Positions 21,927-32,586 of a stretch of 64,000 nucleotides of DNA are shown here, in pieces. The DNA comes from Sambucus nigra (Eukaryota > Streptophyta > Magnoliopsida > Dipsacales > Adoxaceae): the NCBI GenBank assembly GCA_949130495.1, contig OX422213.1, positions 542,202,467 through 542,266,466 on the forward strand. The letters are read 5' to 3'. Below the pieces are notes generated by a model. The model did not search any database. It was not told the origin of the DNA and saw nothing but the letters and a program-made list of their open reading frames with translations. The translations under genes and the position numbers were made by a program. Each line of letters begins with the position of its first letter. Position 1 is the stretch's first letter.

Positions 21927-23071
21927 ATGCTGAGACGAAGTAGATACCTTTTAGAAGTTGGTCATGTTTCCATTTCTGAAGACTTCTTAACTATATTGCT
22001 CAGCCCGGATGCCTCTGACCAAGTCAAGGAGTCATATATCTATCTTTACTGCGTATTGGATAGGGTTGTTCATAATAGTGTTGCGTATTATGAAATGATT
22101 GAGAAACTGTAAAAGGATCACGAACTGTCCCTTACTTTACTTCACTCTCATTATGCTGCCAAGTACAAAGCATTAAGTGAAGGTTGGGGTTTTTACAAGA
22201 AGTTGAAGGATATGACTTATACTCTTAATAAGAAGGAATTGTCTTTGAATTAAGATTCGGATAGTGCCTAATCAATTGCTATAATACTGCAGAAAGAAAA
22301 TAATGCCTTGAGGGATGAACTTGACATCTTTAAAAGATCAGCTACTACTGGTCCCGATGAGGGTGCTTGCTTTTTAAGAGAATGAAAATGAAAGACTATT
22401 GGAGAAACTAGAAGCCTTGTAGAAGAACAAGACTAAACTTGGGAAAATTTCTAGGAAAAAGATCATTGTTCGGCCAACTATTGATGAAGAAAGAACTATG
22501 CAAACTATTGCCGACCAAGTTGCCTAGTTGAATGCCAAAGACATTGTCATTGCCGACCAATCAGCCCAGCTGAAAGCCAAAGATAGTGTCGTTAAGAAAC
22601 TTCAAATCAGGTGGAGGGTTTTATATTTCAATTCATAAACAACCTAGGGAAGTTTGGATGGGAGGTTACAATGAGACCATAGACCATATGGATGATCATC
22701 TTGCTCAAAATAATCGTGAAGGCTATAAATGGGGATGTACCAACTTTCTAATTTTGCTGAAGTTTGATCAAAATAATAACTTGTGGCATAGGTATGACCC
22801 AAACCTCTTGGATTGTTACAAACCTCCATTCAAATTGGATACAAAATGGATTCCTCCCAATTCCATTCCCCAATGCCTGATAACTAAATATTTAGGGGAT
22901 TATGGCCTTCATTATGAGTGTGAGATAGTTCATCCCACTCATTTACTTAATAGGACGAAAAGAAGTAATAGTGAGATGTTAAAGGATTTCAGCACAATCA
23001 ACCATACATATACCCTTGATGATCCTCCGATTGGGATGGACAAGTCCCAAAGAAAGCATCCAGCAGAATAA
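21927..23071 (+). pseudogene. Gypsy-4 antisense gene b (unknown family)
   Basis: Opposite in strand to Gypsy-4 pol. The ATG at 21927 opens MLRRSRYLLEVGHVSISEDF; the first frame stops at 22112 after VAYYEMIEKL. A second frame from 22586 runs to a stop at 23069-23071 and contains PREVWMGGYNETIDHMDDHL, PPFKLDTKWIPPNSIPQCLI and DDPPIGMDKSQRKH. The same blocks occur in the same order in Gypsy-5 gene b (VAYYEMIKDL; PREFWMEGYNQSL; PPFKLDVSWIPARAIPRCLI; NDPPAGMEP). The middle section is charged and helical but frameshifted. I do not recognise the family. Conservation in two divergent elements suggests that it once encoded a protein. Confidence 0.65.
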
Positions 23072-23504
23072 ATTTATATTTCTTATACTGTATTTTTATC
23101 AGCTATTGCTATCGTAATACATTTTGATCAATAGAATGAAGCCATTTTTGATTGAATTTCTTTATTCAAGATTATTGTTGTTATTAGTCTTTTTGCTGAC
23201 TAGGTAAATGTATAAAGATTAGTTAATCGGCTTATAGACTAAATAACCTGTTCAAATATTTAATATCTGATTCATGTTTGAATCATGTATACAGCCTTAG
23301 ATTCGACTAATTCACTTAGATAAAACTGCAAATAGCTTTGTTGTAATAAGTTATAGCATTAGTTATTAGTGGAAACGAAGTGTATTAGGAATATACATAT
23401 ATTCCGGTATTTTAACCTGGTCAGGTAAAACTTCTAATTAATAAATTACCTGAGTTCTTGTTCCTGACATCCCAAGGACAAATCATACATGAAATTTCAC
23501 TTTT

Positions 23505-23790
23505 ATAAAGTTGGAAAAGTTTGAACCATGAGATATCGGCGAGAAATTTGAAAAAAGTTTTTTGAAGTTGGAAATGTCTGGAAAAGTTTGAACTATGCTC
23601 TAGAGGCGAGGAACTTTCTGAAAACTGTTCTGAAATTTGGAAAAGTTTGAACCATGCTCTATTAGAGAGGAACTTTCTAAAAACTTTTCTAAAGTTGGAA
23701 AAGTTTAGAAAAGTTCGAACCATGGACCTTTCGGCGAAAAACTTTTTGAAAACTTTTCTGAAGATGGAAAAGTTTGGACCATGCCCTTTT
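23505..23790 (-). repeat. 57-70 bp tandem array in the Gypsy-4 3' region
   Basis: About 4.5 units contain GTTGGAAAAGTTTGAACCATG and GAACTTTCTGAAAACTTTTCTG. Units alternate between about 57-59 bp and about 68-70 bp, the longer form having an extra GTCTGGAAAA / GTTTAGAAAA step. It lies between integrase and the antisense gene, where Tat elements are known to host short arrays. Confidence 0.85.
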
Positions 23791-23948
23791 TGGTAAGTTT
23801 GAATTAAAATTTCTCATATTAATTCTAGCTAGTGTGTATCCACTATACTTCGAAAAACAAAACATAAAAAGGATGTATAATGGAGAAAAGTTGAAATTTC
23901 ATTAACTTGAATAAGCAATTACATTAAGGACAAAATTTTCAAAACTAA

Positions 23949-25200
23949 ATTACTGCCGATAGTCTGCATTCCAAGGATTCTTGAATTCTTCCCCTTTTAG
24001 AGTTTCCAAAGGATAATTTCCTGGTCAGATAAACACCGAGATGCGGTATGGATCATAGTAATAAGGCTCCAACTTGTTGTTCTTATAGATTACTTTATTG
24101 ATTACTAGATCTCCTTACTTTAGGTTGGTCGGTTTGACCTTTTGATTATTAAACCTAGCAGTCCTTTGTTGATAGTAAATCATCCAACTTTTAACATCTT
24201 TTAGGACTTATTTTATCATGTACAGATCTAGTATCCTCATAAGGTCACTCTTAGGTGAATCAAATTCCAATACCTTGTGAGTATGAAGACCTATTTCCAC
24301 TAGTACTATTGCCTCAATGCCAAATGCTAACATGTATGGAGCTTGTCCTGTTTATATTTTTGGGGTAGTCATGTATGCCCAAAGGACACTATGGAGCTCA
24401 TTAATCTAGTTTCCCTTATCCTCATCCAAGATTTTCTTCAACCCATCTATCAAGGTTTTGTTGGTGATTTCTGTCTGGCCATTGCATTGTGGATGCGCAT
24501 GTGCTGAATGAAGTTTCTAGACGTCTGACCGAATACAATATTCTTCAAATTCTTCATTATCAAACTGAGTGCCATGGTCGATGATGAAGGTATAAGGTAT
24601 ACCATATCTACGAATGATTCGCTTCCATGTGAATTGGAACACTCTCTGATAAGTCATATCAACTAGGAAGTCAACTTCCACCCATTTGGTAAAATAATCA
24701 AAAGCAACAACTGGGTACTTGAATCTTCCTTTGGTGGATGAAAATGGTCCGACCAAGTCAATTCTCCATATAGAGAAAGGTCATGGAGAATTTATGGGTG
24801 TTAGGCTTGCACCTGATCTTCTATGAATGTTGAAATACTTCTGGCATTTATCACATTTCATAGTGAAAGCAACACAATTTTCTTCCATCGCTGTCCAGTA
24901 GTAACATTGGATTGCTATCTATTATCTTAAAGTCCTCCCATCTATGTGTGATCCATATGAGCCTTCATAAACCTCTTTGATAAAATCATTCACTTCATTT
25001 GGATGAACATAATGATGTAGGGAAATAGTGTATCCTCTCCTATACAAGATAACTTTTTCTAGCACACAACTGACTGCTTTGTACCTCATCTTCCTTGCTT
25101 CCTTCTCATCTAATGGCAATGTTACTCTTTCGATGTATTATCTGATAGGGTACATCCATGAAGGACATAACTCCATAGATATGACACATATTTATATCCC
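23949..25200 (-). pseudogene. Gypsy-4 integrase
   Basis: Minus-strand order: N-terminal linker MPLDEKEARKMRYKAVSC with YEGSYGSHIDGRTLR (25119-24925); zinc-binding-region remnants (KCDKCQK-like near 24850); catalytic core with VVAFDYFTKWVEVDFL and IIDHGTQFDNEEFEEYC (24756-24517); and an NG..E.TN region near 24470. The C-terminal tail ends EEFKNPWNADYRQ with the stop at 23949-23951, a variant of the usual HLKKYY end. Both core Asp motifs are recognisable, but several stops and shifts interrupt the frame. Confidence 0.85.
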
Positions 25201-26330
25201 ATCAATGCTTCTGTGGGGAAGAAGCTCCACTGAGAATGCTCATTTGAGTTATGTTGGAGTTACTGAAGCAAGCCGGGAAGGAGCACCTGCTAGGGCATTT
25301 TCAAGTCTAGGAATCCTCATTATTTTGACTGAAGTGATTAAATAAATAACCTCCATTGTTTTTTTTTTGCGATATCTCATAATAGTTTCTCATTTGATAC
25401 CATAAATTTGTTGAATTTGATTAACAATCAGTTGAGAATCACTATATACTAATACCTGGTCAGCACCTAGTGATGAAGATAATTCGAATCCTAGAATTAA
25501 TGCTTTATATTCATCCTTATTATTGGAAGTCTTGAATTGGAATCTCGGAGCATATTCCACATCCAAGTTATTTGATGTGTTGATGATGAGGCCTTCTCCA
25601 CTTCTAGTAGCATATTAGTATCCATCTATAAATAATTACCAAGTTGGAATTTCATCAGAGAACTCTTCTTCTACTAGCACTCCCTGCTTGTACACCTTCT
25701 TGCTTTGTTGAATTTTTTTAAGCAGTTGATGAACTAGGTTGAATGGCCCCAGTCTCTGTTTTCTTTTTTTATCTAAGCTCTCTTCCGCAGAAGTCTGCTT
25801 GGTAGACAAATGTGGACTAGATTTATCCTCTCCATATATGAATTCGTCAATAAAGTTTGTCACTACTTGTCCTTTTATTACGACTCTGGGTTCATATACA
25901 ATTTCATATTTTCCTAATTTAAGTTCCCAAGACATTAACCTTCCACACTTATCTAGTTTATACAGTGCTTGTTGCAAAGGAAAATTCGTGTAGATAAAAA
26001 TGGTGTGAGACTGGAAGTATGGCCTCATCCTCTTAGATTTTTTAATAAGAACTAGGGATAACTTCTCCAGGCATGGATATCTAATTTTTTCTCCTAGAAA
26101 TTCCTTTCAAGTATAATATACTAGCCTTTGAACTCTTCCATCCAGTCAGTTCAAAGTTGAGGAACAGATGACTCTGAAATAATCAATTATAAATGTAGTT
26201 TTTCTCCCAGAACTTGTCGGGAAAGGAGTGATGGAAAGCCCAAGTAATTTTTTAACTCCAGGAAGGCCTTCTCACATTCATCATTCTAGTCAAAGGTTTT
26301 TTTAAGTACATTAAAGAATGGAAGACACTT
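25201..26330 (-). pseudogene. Gypsy-4 RNase H and second (archaeal-type) RNase H
   Basis: The 26028-25636 frame reads MRPYFQSHTIFIYTNFPLQQ, then LYKLDKCGRLMSWELKLGKY and PRVVIKGQVVTNFIDEF, the Tat RNase H end and connector. Downstream (25630-25370), in broken frames, are traces of the second RNase H (NNKDEYKALILG-like), equivalent to Gypsy-5 34289-34077. Upstream (26330-26030), the thumb/RNase H start (NRFVTRATDKCLPF) is visible. Not functional. Confidence 0.75.
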
Positions 26331-27060
26331 ATCAGTTGCTCGGGTGACAAAACGGTTCAATGCAACTACTCTTCCTTTCAGTTTTTGAACTTATTTCTTG
26401 TTAGTCGGGACCTGCATTTCAAGAAAGGCTTTAATCTTATCAGGGTTTGCTTCTATCACCCTTTTATTAACAATTTACCCAATGAGCATACCTTCCTGTA
26501 CTCCAAAGATGCATTTGGTTGGGTTGAGCTTCATCTAGTGTTTTTCCAATTAATCAAAGGTTTGAGGTAAAGTCCGCAATGTGTTCGGTAGCATTTTTAT
26601 TCTTTATGAGAATGTCATCTACGTAGACCTCCATATTTTTTCTGATTTGATCTTTAAAAACCTTGTTCACTAGTCTCTGATAGGTTTCTCCAGCATTTTT
26701 AAAGCCAAAGGGCATAACATTGTATCAGTAAGTTCCTCGACTAGTAATGAAGGAAGTGCTTTCCTTGTCTTCAGGCTTCATTTTAATGTGGTTATAACCA
26801 GAATAAGCATCCATAAAACTGAGTAACTCATGGCCTGCTATAGCATCGACCAATTGATTAATCCTTGGTAAAGGGAAAAGATCTTTTGGACATGCCTTAT
26901 TGAGCTGTGTAAAATATACACACATATTCCATTTATTATTTTTCTTCTTGACCGTCACCACATTATCCAACCAACTAGGGAACTTAACGTCTTCAATGAA
27001 TTGTCCTCGTTAGAATTTCTCCACTTCCTCCTAGTTTGATGCATTCTTCTCGGGACTAAA
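26331..27060 (-). pseudogene. Gypsy-4 reverse transcriptase
   Basis: The frame 26970-26725 reads MDNVVTVKKKNNKWNMCV, then NKACPKDLFPLPRINQLVDA, FMDAYSGYNHIKMKPED and STSFITSRGTY, the RT palm up to motif B. The catalytic KNMEVYVDDILIKNKN follows at about 26640-26590 with YVDD intact at 26617-26628, then PTKCIFGVQEGMLIG in a shifted frame. The N-terminal fingers region reads P-V-RR in the 27060 area. Stops between blocks make it a pseudogene. Confidence 0.85.
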
Positions 27061-27622
27061 TATACTTCACCTTCGCTTGATGGCCTTGGAGCCTAGATAA
27101 ATATCGAGCTCATGGCACATGATGTTTGGATCAATTTCCAAAATATCTTTATGCCTCCATGCAAAAATATTTTTCCTTTCTCTACGAAACGTGATTAACT
27201 CTTATTTGAGATAAGGAGATAACATGAAACCGATCTGGTGGTTCTTACTGGATTCTCGTCGTCCAACACAATAATTTTTATTTCTTTCATAACTTGTCCC
27301 TTCACCATCATTTCTTCCTCCCGATGATCTAGAGTGTCAATTTGGAAAGTTGTTGTTCCCTTTAGTTGCATCTCTTGTTGGTCGACCGATGTATAATAAC
27401 ATTCGCTCGCATATTTCTAACTGCCATATACTGTGACGACTCCATAATTTGTTGGAACTTTTATGCATTGGTGCACAATAGATGACACAACCTCTAACTT
27501 CTTGATTCCCACTCTTCATGTGATGTAATTATAAGCTAACGGAGCATTTTTATATAACACAAAGAAGATATTTCTCTCCTTCTTGTCGGCCAGTTGCCGA
27601 CTAAGGCTTTCATCTTGGTATG
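27061..27622 (-). pseudogene. Gypsy-4 protease C-terminus and protease-RT linker
   Basis: In broken frames this corresponds to Gypsy-5 35912-36340, with pieces such as the CYYTSVDQQE, TTTFQIDTLDHREEE and VKGQVMKEIKIIVLDD regions. The last five bases (27618-27622, GTATG) are the left copy of the Gypsy-5 target duplication. The protease start lies on the other side of Gypsy-5, at about 39023-39110. Confidence 0.65.
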
Positions 27623-28083
27623 TGTTAATGTAAAAAACTAGATTCGATCTAATTAACTAATCACAGATAAAAAAGGAATAATGAAATGAGACCAAGGATT
27701 TTTAAAGTGGTTCAACCTTATGAAAATGGCCTACGTCCACTATTTTGTATTGTCGATGTTTGCCTCAATCTCGATGGTGATTATAAAAGATCAATTACCC
27801 CGTTATGGAGGGTGTTACAATGTATTTATAGTCTTGGGGATATCAATATGAATAGAGGATATGCCATTTTTTAATAGACATATACATCTGTACAATAAGA
27901 ATATTCATTAAATCCGACGTTCACTGAATGTGCCATTGTCACTTGGTCTTCCTGGCCAGATGCTCTGCACGCTGAGTAGTTCGACATACTGCGTATCTCG
28001 GTGAGTGTATGATTTTGCCACGTAAGATGATAGGTGTCTTCATATACTTTGTATGCCTTGATTAATCCCAATGATCTCCTACA
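27623..28083 (-). repeat. 3' LTR of Gypsy-5
   Basis: It aligns with 38546-39022 from its first base to about 28040. The last ~45 bases diverge (CATATACTTTGTATGCC here, CATATAGTTGGTCC there), so the inner boundary (CTCCTACA, 28083) is approximate. TATA box on the minus strand at 27823-27830. This copy has one GAGTAGTTCG element where the 5' LTR has a duplication. Confidence 0.8.
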
Positions 28084-28422
28084 CGTAGGAATTTTGCCTC
28101 TAGCCTCTTCATTTGAGCGTGAAATGGCAAACATGTAAATATTTTGAATCTGCGACAGACGCTTGGGTATTTGGATCTTTTTCATCTTTTAACCGCCGAA
28201 AACGTAATCGTCTTTTCTATTAATCATTTAGTTTCCTACTTCCCGATGGAAGGCATTTAAAAGTGATAGCAAAAGATCGCCATCTACTTTTACCTCCAGA
28301 TTTCTAAACTCTTTGTTTTCTCACTCTGTTTTTGTACTATCGTTCTTTCCATCGTCTTCCTTAGCATATTTCATAATTTTCTGTAAGAATTTTTTCCTTC
28401 TTCTTTCTTTGCTTTAGTCATC
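28084..28422 (+). promoter_or_regulatory. Possible promoter/leader of the antisense module
   Basis: Upstream of gene a lie a TATA-like CATTTAAAAG (about 28255-28264) and a long pyrimidine-rich leader (TTTTCTCACTCTGTTTTTG, CCTTCTTCTTTCTTTGC) up to the ATG at 28423. Such CT-rich leaders are common in plant 5' UTRs. Promoter function is inferred. Confidence 0.3.
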
Positions 28423-30549
28423 ATGGTTTTTTATGTCGAATCTTTGGATAAATTCCGAGATGATTTTGTGATACCCTCTTGGGTTATTCTAGAAGATCCT
28501 CCTTCTCCATATGATTTATTTTCTCTGGCTGATGGACACTGGTTTCCCTCACTTTTCGTAGTGGAGTGTGGATTTTGTTTTCCGCCTAATCCACTGTGTT
28601 TGGAGTTTTGTCAATATTTTGATATTGTTCCTGCAAGAGTAGCTCCAAATACATGGAGGTTAGTTAATGGCGTACATGGGTTAAACCAAACTCATGGGAC
28701 TCAGTTAGGGATCCCTGAGATTATGTTTTGTTATAAATGGATTACCAGTGATACCACATTTTATTTAAAAATTAGGTTTTCCAACAGAGCTTTAGTGTTC
28801 AATCTTCCCGATGCCAATAGGGACTATTTTGATTATGGAGTTATGATGGAAAATTGGCAACACCCTCCATTAAAAGGAAATGATGTTTACTAAGGTCCCA
28901 GATGTCCACTTTATGGCAATGGGATATGTTGTTTTTAATTTTTTGATTTAGCTCTGTTTACGTTTGATGAAATGCGTCACTGATATTTATTCTATTTTTT
29001 GCAGTTGATAACAAAAGAAAGCCCCCAAAAGAGAGTGACATTAATATAAAATATTTGAAACTTATCTAGGGTTTGCATCAATCAGTTGGTAGGGACCATG
29101 TCAGAGATGATTCTTTTTTGTTGAGATACAAACATACTATTTCTTTTTTTCATTACTCGTCCTCTTGCCCCTCTTGTGGTAATTGATCTTAATCAAGTAC
29201 CAACATCTCAAGCAGGTGCCGAAGAATCTTCTTCTGATCTGAAAACCTCTATTACTGATTTAATGATGAAGAAGAGGAGAATGCTTGAATTCTTTATTAA
29301 ATATGCTCCTAACATTGATGGGGAAAAGAAGACCAAATGAGATTCCCCAGCTGAAGGGACGAGGAAAACGGATGTTGCTCCATCTAAGGGATCAATTTCG
29401 ACCATCAAGAAGCCACATGTTATCCCAAAAGAGGCAGCATCTTTGATTAAAGGTGTTTCTATTGCACAAGAAGAGGCAGCATCTTTGATTGAAGGTTCTC
29501 CTTTAAGGAGATTGAGGAGAGGTCTTGCAGAAAGACCTATAACAACTATTGTTCGACCTTCTAATATTGGGGGGCCTTCTTCAGTAACTAACACTCCATC
29601 TTTTATTTCCCCGAGTTCAGCTAAGGGTTTGATGAAGTCTTGGTCTATTCCCGAGTATCGAGCTACTGGGGGTTCTCTTTCACGGGAGAAGGCCATTGAC
29701 TTAGCGGCCCAACATATCACGTCAGTAAGTAACATCATCTTAACACTTCATTTCCATATACTATATTCATATTCTAACTTGAGCTTCATTTCTTTTTCAG
29801 TTTATGAAGTGATTTAATAGCATCCTAGAGAAAGATGAGGCTATTAAGGCCTCAACTTTGTGTAGTGGGGTTGAAGAAGCTTTTGTTGGGTTATCATAAT
29901 CCTTGAAGGAATCAAGGAAGAAGTACGAGGAAGATAAAGCTGCTTGGGAGAAGAGACTTCTGTATGTAGAGTCATCTCGAGACCAAGCCATAAGTGCCTC
30001 CAAGGAGTTGGAGGAAAAATTAAAGATCGCCATTTCCATCAACAAAGAGGCTGATGGCAAGCTTGAAGAGGATGAACGGCGTAAGAAAAGTCTAGAGGAG
30101 AAGGTGACGCTTACTGAGGAATATGATTCTTCTGAGAAGATGAAGAGAAAGGCTGCTGTGATGAAATCTTGTAGCTCGGGTTGGGACAAAGGATGGAACA
30201 AAGCCTTAATGTCTATTACTTGCTAGATGGAGTATGCAAGACTAAAATAATTCAGAGACAGATGGGTCACAGCATTGAAAGAGTTGAGTGTTGTTGATGA
30301 TTCTGAAATGTTTCAGAAGCACACTCATAGCCCTCCTCCTACTATTGACGAAGAAGAAGAGGATGAAGCTGCATCGGATGAGTCTTACATGATGATAGTA
30401 GAACAAGTCCCTATTATTACTACTCCTCAACCCTCCGAGCAAGTTCAACAGGCATCAACTTCTATCGAGCAACGTCAAATGCATTTCGAGCAACCAATTC
30501 CTTCGTCAAAACCTATTGATGATGTTATAGGAAATAAGGAGAAGGTGTA
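28423..30549 (+). pseudogene. Gypsy-5 antisense gene a: Transposase_28-like domain plus coiled coil
   Basis: Exon 1 (28423-28893) is open for 156 codons. It contains ECGFCFPPNPLCLEFCQYF, then DIVPARVAPNTWRLVNG and IMFCYKWITSDTTFYLKI, the plant Transposase_28-like fold (FPP, then the PNTWR core, then Y-W). A 3' splice site TTTTTTGCAG ends at 29004. Around 29180-29724 comes a Ser-rich linker (VVIDLNQVPTSQAGAEESS). A short intron with GTAAGT and TCTTTTTCAG lies at 29725-29800. Next is a coiled coil (SLKESRKKYEEDKAAWEKRL, then KELEEKLKIAI), then an acidic stretch (DEEEEDEAASDES) and a stop at 30547-30549. In-frame stops (for example near 29338 and 29810) mark decay. Role unknown; it may assist gag functions, by analogy only. 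Confidence 0.7.
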
Positions 30550-30635
30550 GAGTTGTTAGGATATTTATTTATTTTGTTCTTCTACTTTTCCCATTTTTTG
30601 TTGTAACTTTGGTTGTACTGTGTCTTCTTATGATC

Positions 30636-30641
30636 AATAAA
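30636..30641 (+). terminator. AATAAA polyadenylation-like signal after gene a
   Basis: GATCAATAAAATGG lies 90 bases after the gene a stop, in a T-rich context (TTTTTTGTTGTAACTTTGG before it). This supports gene a as a separately ended transcript on + strand, opposite to Gypsy-5 pol. Confidence 0.45.
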
Positions 30642-30737
30642 ATGGATTTTATCATCTAATCTGAATTTCTCCTTAACTTGCTTTGTCTGTATCGTTGTTG
30701 ATGCATTTTTATTTTCCCTTACTAGGTTATTGCCAAG

Positions 30738-31972
30738 ATGGAAATCTTATCAGCTCATGACACAGAGTTGATGAAAAAATGTAATGATTACTTGAAAGTG
30801 GGTCTTGTAGATTTTACTGAGGCTTAAATAATTGATATCTTTGGTACTGATGCTTCAGAGCGAGCAGTTGATGCATACCAATACTTGAAGTGTTTACTTG
30901 ATTATGATGTAGCCAATAATGTAGCTTATTATGAAATGATTAAAGACCTTCTAGGGATGATCGAGCAACTCCAACTTCATCACAAAGAAACCACTACACT
31001 CCTTCATGAAGGTTATGAGAAAAAGTACCAATAATTAAGCGTTGATCGAGGCTATGACAAGTATATCTCGACCCATGAGAAAAGGGAAAATGTGCTAAAA
31101 CTTGAGGTCGAAGAGTACAGGAATATTGTCGAGCTGCTGGAGCAAGAGAATATTATGTTGCAACAGGAAGTGAAGCAACTCAAATATGCTGCCTCCTCTT
31201 TTTTAGGATCTTTGGTTCCGGTTAATGATGAAGGTTTTACCTATTTGGAGGCCAAAAATGCTACTTTGAGAGTAGAGCTGGAGGCTTCGAAACAAACCAG
31301 ACCTACATCCTCCTCGCGGGGTAAAACTAGAGCTGGGAGAAAAAGTGTTGAAGAGACTAGGACTGAGCAAGCCTTAGTGAATCAAGTTGTTTAGTTGAAA
31401 GAAAAAAATTAAGACTTGGCTAAAATGTCTCAGAAGATTCAGACTCTTACCGACCAACTCTCCAACCAGAGCTCTACACTGGAAAGTAAAGAAATTTTAG
31501 TGTGGAAAATACACGAGAAGCTTGAGAGATTGACTTATCAATTTCACAAATAGCCTAGAGAGTTTTGGATGGAGGGATATAACCAATCTCTATGCCATCT
31601 CGATGCTCGGTTGCAGCAATCAAATAACGAGGGATATAAACAGGGGTGGTTGAAAGTTGATCGAGGACAATCTTTATGGGATTGGGGTGAGCCTAGATTA
31701 CTAGATTTGCTTGTTCCTCCCTTTAAGCTCGATGTCAGCTGGATTCCAGCTCGTGCCATTCCTCGATGTTTGATCTCCGGGTATCTTGGTGATTACCAAC
31801 TCCATTCAGATTTGAGATATCTCTTCCTAAGAATTTTCTTGATCGATCATATCCGAGCAACTTCAGAATTCTACAAGATATGAATTTTATCAATTCTCCC
31901 TTTGCGTTAAATGACCCTCCAGCTGGGATGGAACCTGTATCAAAATCAGAGGGAAAGAAACACGTAGAATAG
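30738..31972 (+). pseudogene. Gypsy-5 antisense gene b (unknown family)
   Basis: The ATG at 30738 opens MEILSAHDTELMKKCNDYL, with CLLDYDVANNVAYYEMIKDL downstream. A central coiled coil (31092-31190) reads VEEYRNIVELLEQENIMLQQ. Then a Ser/Arg linker and, from about 31560, the C-terminal region PREFWMEGYNQSLCHLDARL, PPFKLDVSWIPARAIPRCLI and GYLGDYQLHSDL. The ending NDPPAGMEP..KKHVE stops at 31970-31972. A few stops (near 30828, 31034, 31394 and 31553) and one frame change interrupt it. Gypsy-4 gene b matches block by block. No domain recognised; the W-x-G-Y and WIPxxxIP(R/Q)CLI motifs are the best handles for searching. Confidence 0.65.
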
Positions 31973-32586
31973 GAAATTTTTACTTAATGAATCAAAATTC
32001 ATGCTTATGTAATATGCTTGTGTTTAATGAAGATTTTTTTTTCAATGTTACTTCCTTAGAAATATTTTGTAAAATGTTTTTCTTATTATTTGCTGATGAA
32101 TGTATATGGATGGACAATTTGTCCTGTTTTGCCTAGGCAATGGATCATGCCCCACTTACTGCCAAATTGTAGTGACTTGTCACGCATTAGTGCCTAAGCA
32201 ATGGAATGATTTTCATCCCATGTTCTTTCTTAGTTGTAGTAATCGTGCCAGGATTACCTTGGTGCCTAGACAGTGGTTGCCCTGGGAGGTCACCCATCTT
32301 CTTGTCTAGTTTGGGATGTCCCTTGAGATCATTCGTGGTCAAATAGGCTTTGCCTTGTATGATTGTTATGCCAACCTTGTTTGTTAAACTTATTGGTACC
32401 GGTCAACCGGAGTTGGTGGTTATTGAATGCTGACTAACCGGAGTTGGCGATTACTGATGTCGACCAACCGGAATTGATGTAGTGTGTAGCACTAGTACTC
32501 CGACAAAAATTAAACCAAAAAGCAATATGGAAAAACCAACACTTTTATTCATTTAAATATGAATGTGTACATGAAAATCTGTATTA
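31973..32586 (-). other. Gypsy-5 region between gene b and integrase
   Basis: Non-coding. It holds a (G/T)TGCCTA(A/G)(A/G)CA(A/G)TGG-type motif repeated at about 32130, 32190 and 32260, and the short array at 32396-32482. The poly-T run near 32035-32042 may belong to the end of the gene b transcript. Confidence 0.5.
32396..32482. repeat. ~30-bp minisatellite, about 2.8 units
   Basis: GTACCGGTCAACCGGAGTTG, GACTAACCGGAGTTGGCG and GACCAACCGGAATTGATG follow each other at about 30-31 bp. It sits in the post-integrase non-coding region, like the larger array of Gypsy-4. Confidence 0.8.

Noticed and set aside
21927..23071. Gene b of Gypsy-4 as a host gene
   Set aside because: It recurs in Gypsy-5 at the same relative position and is broken by stops, so it is an element gene.
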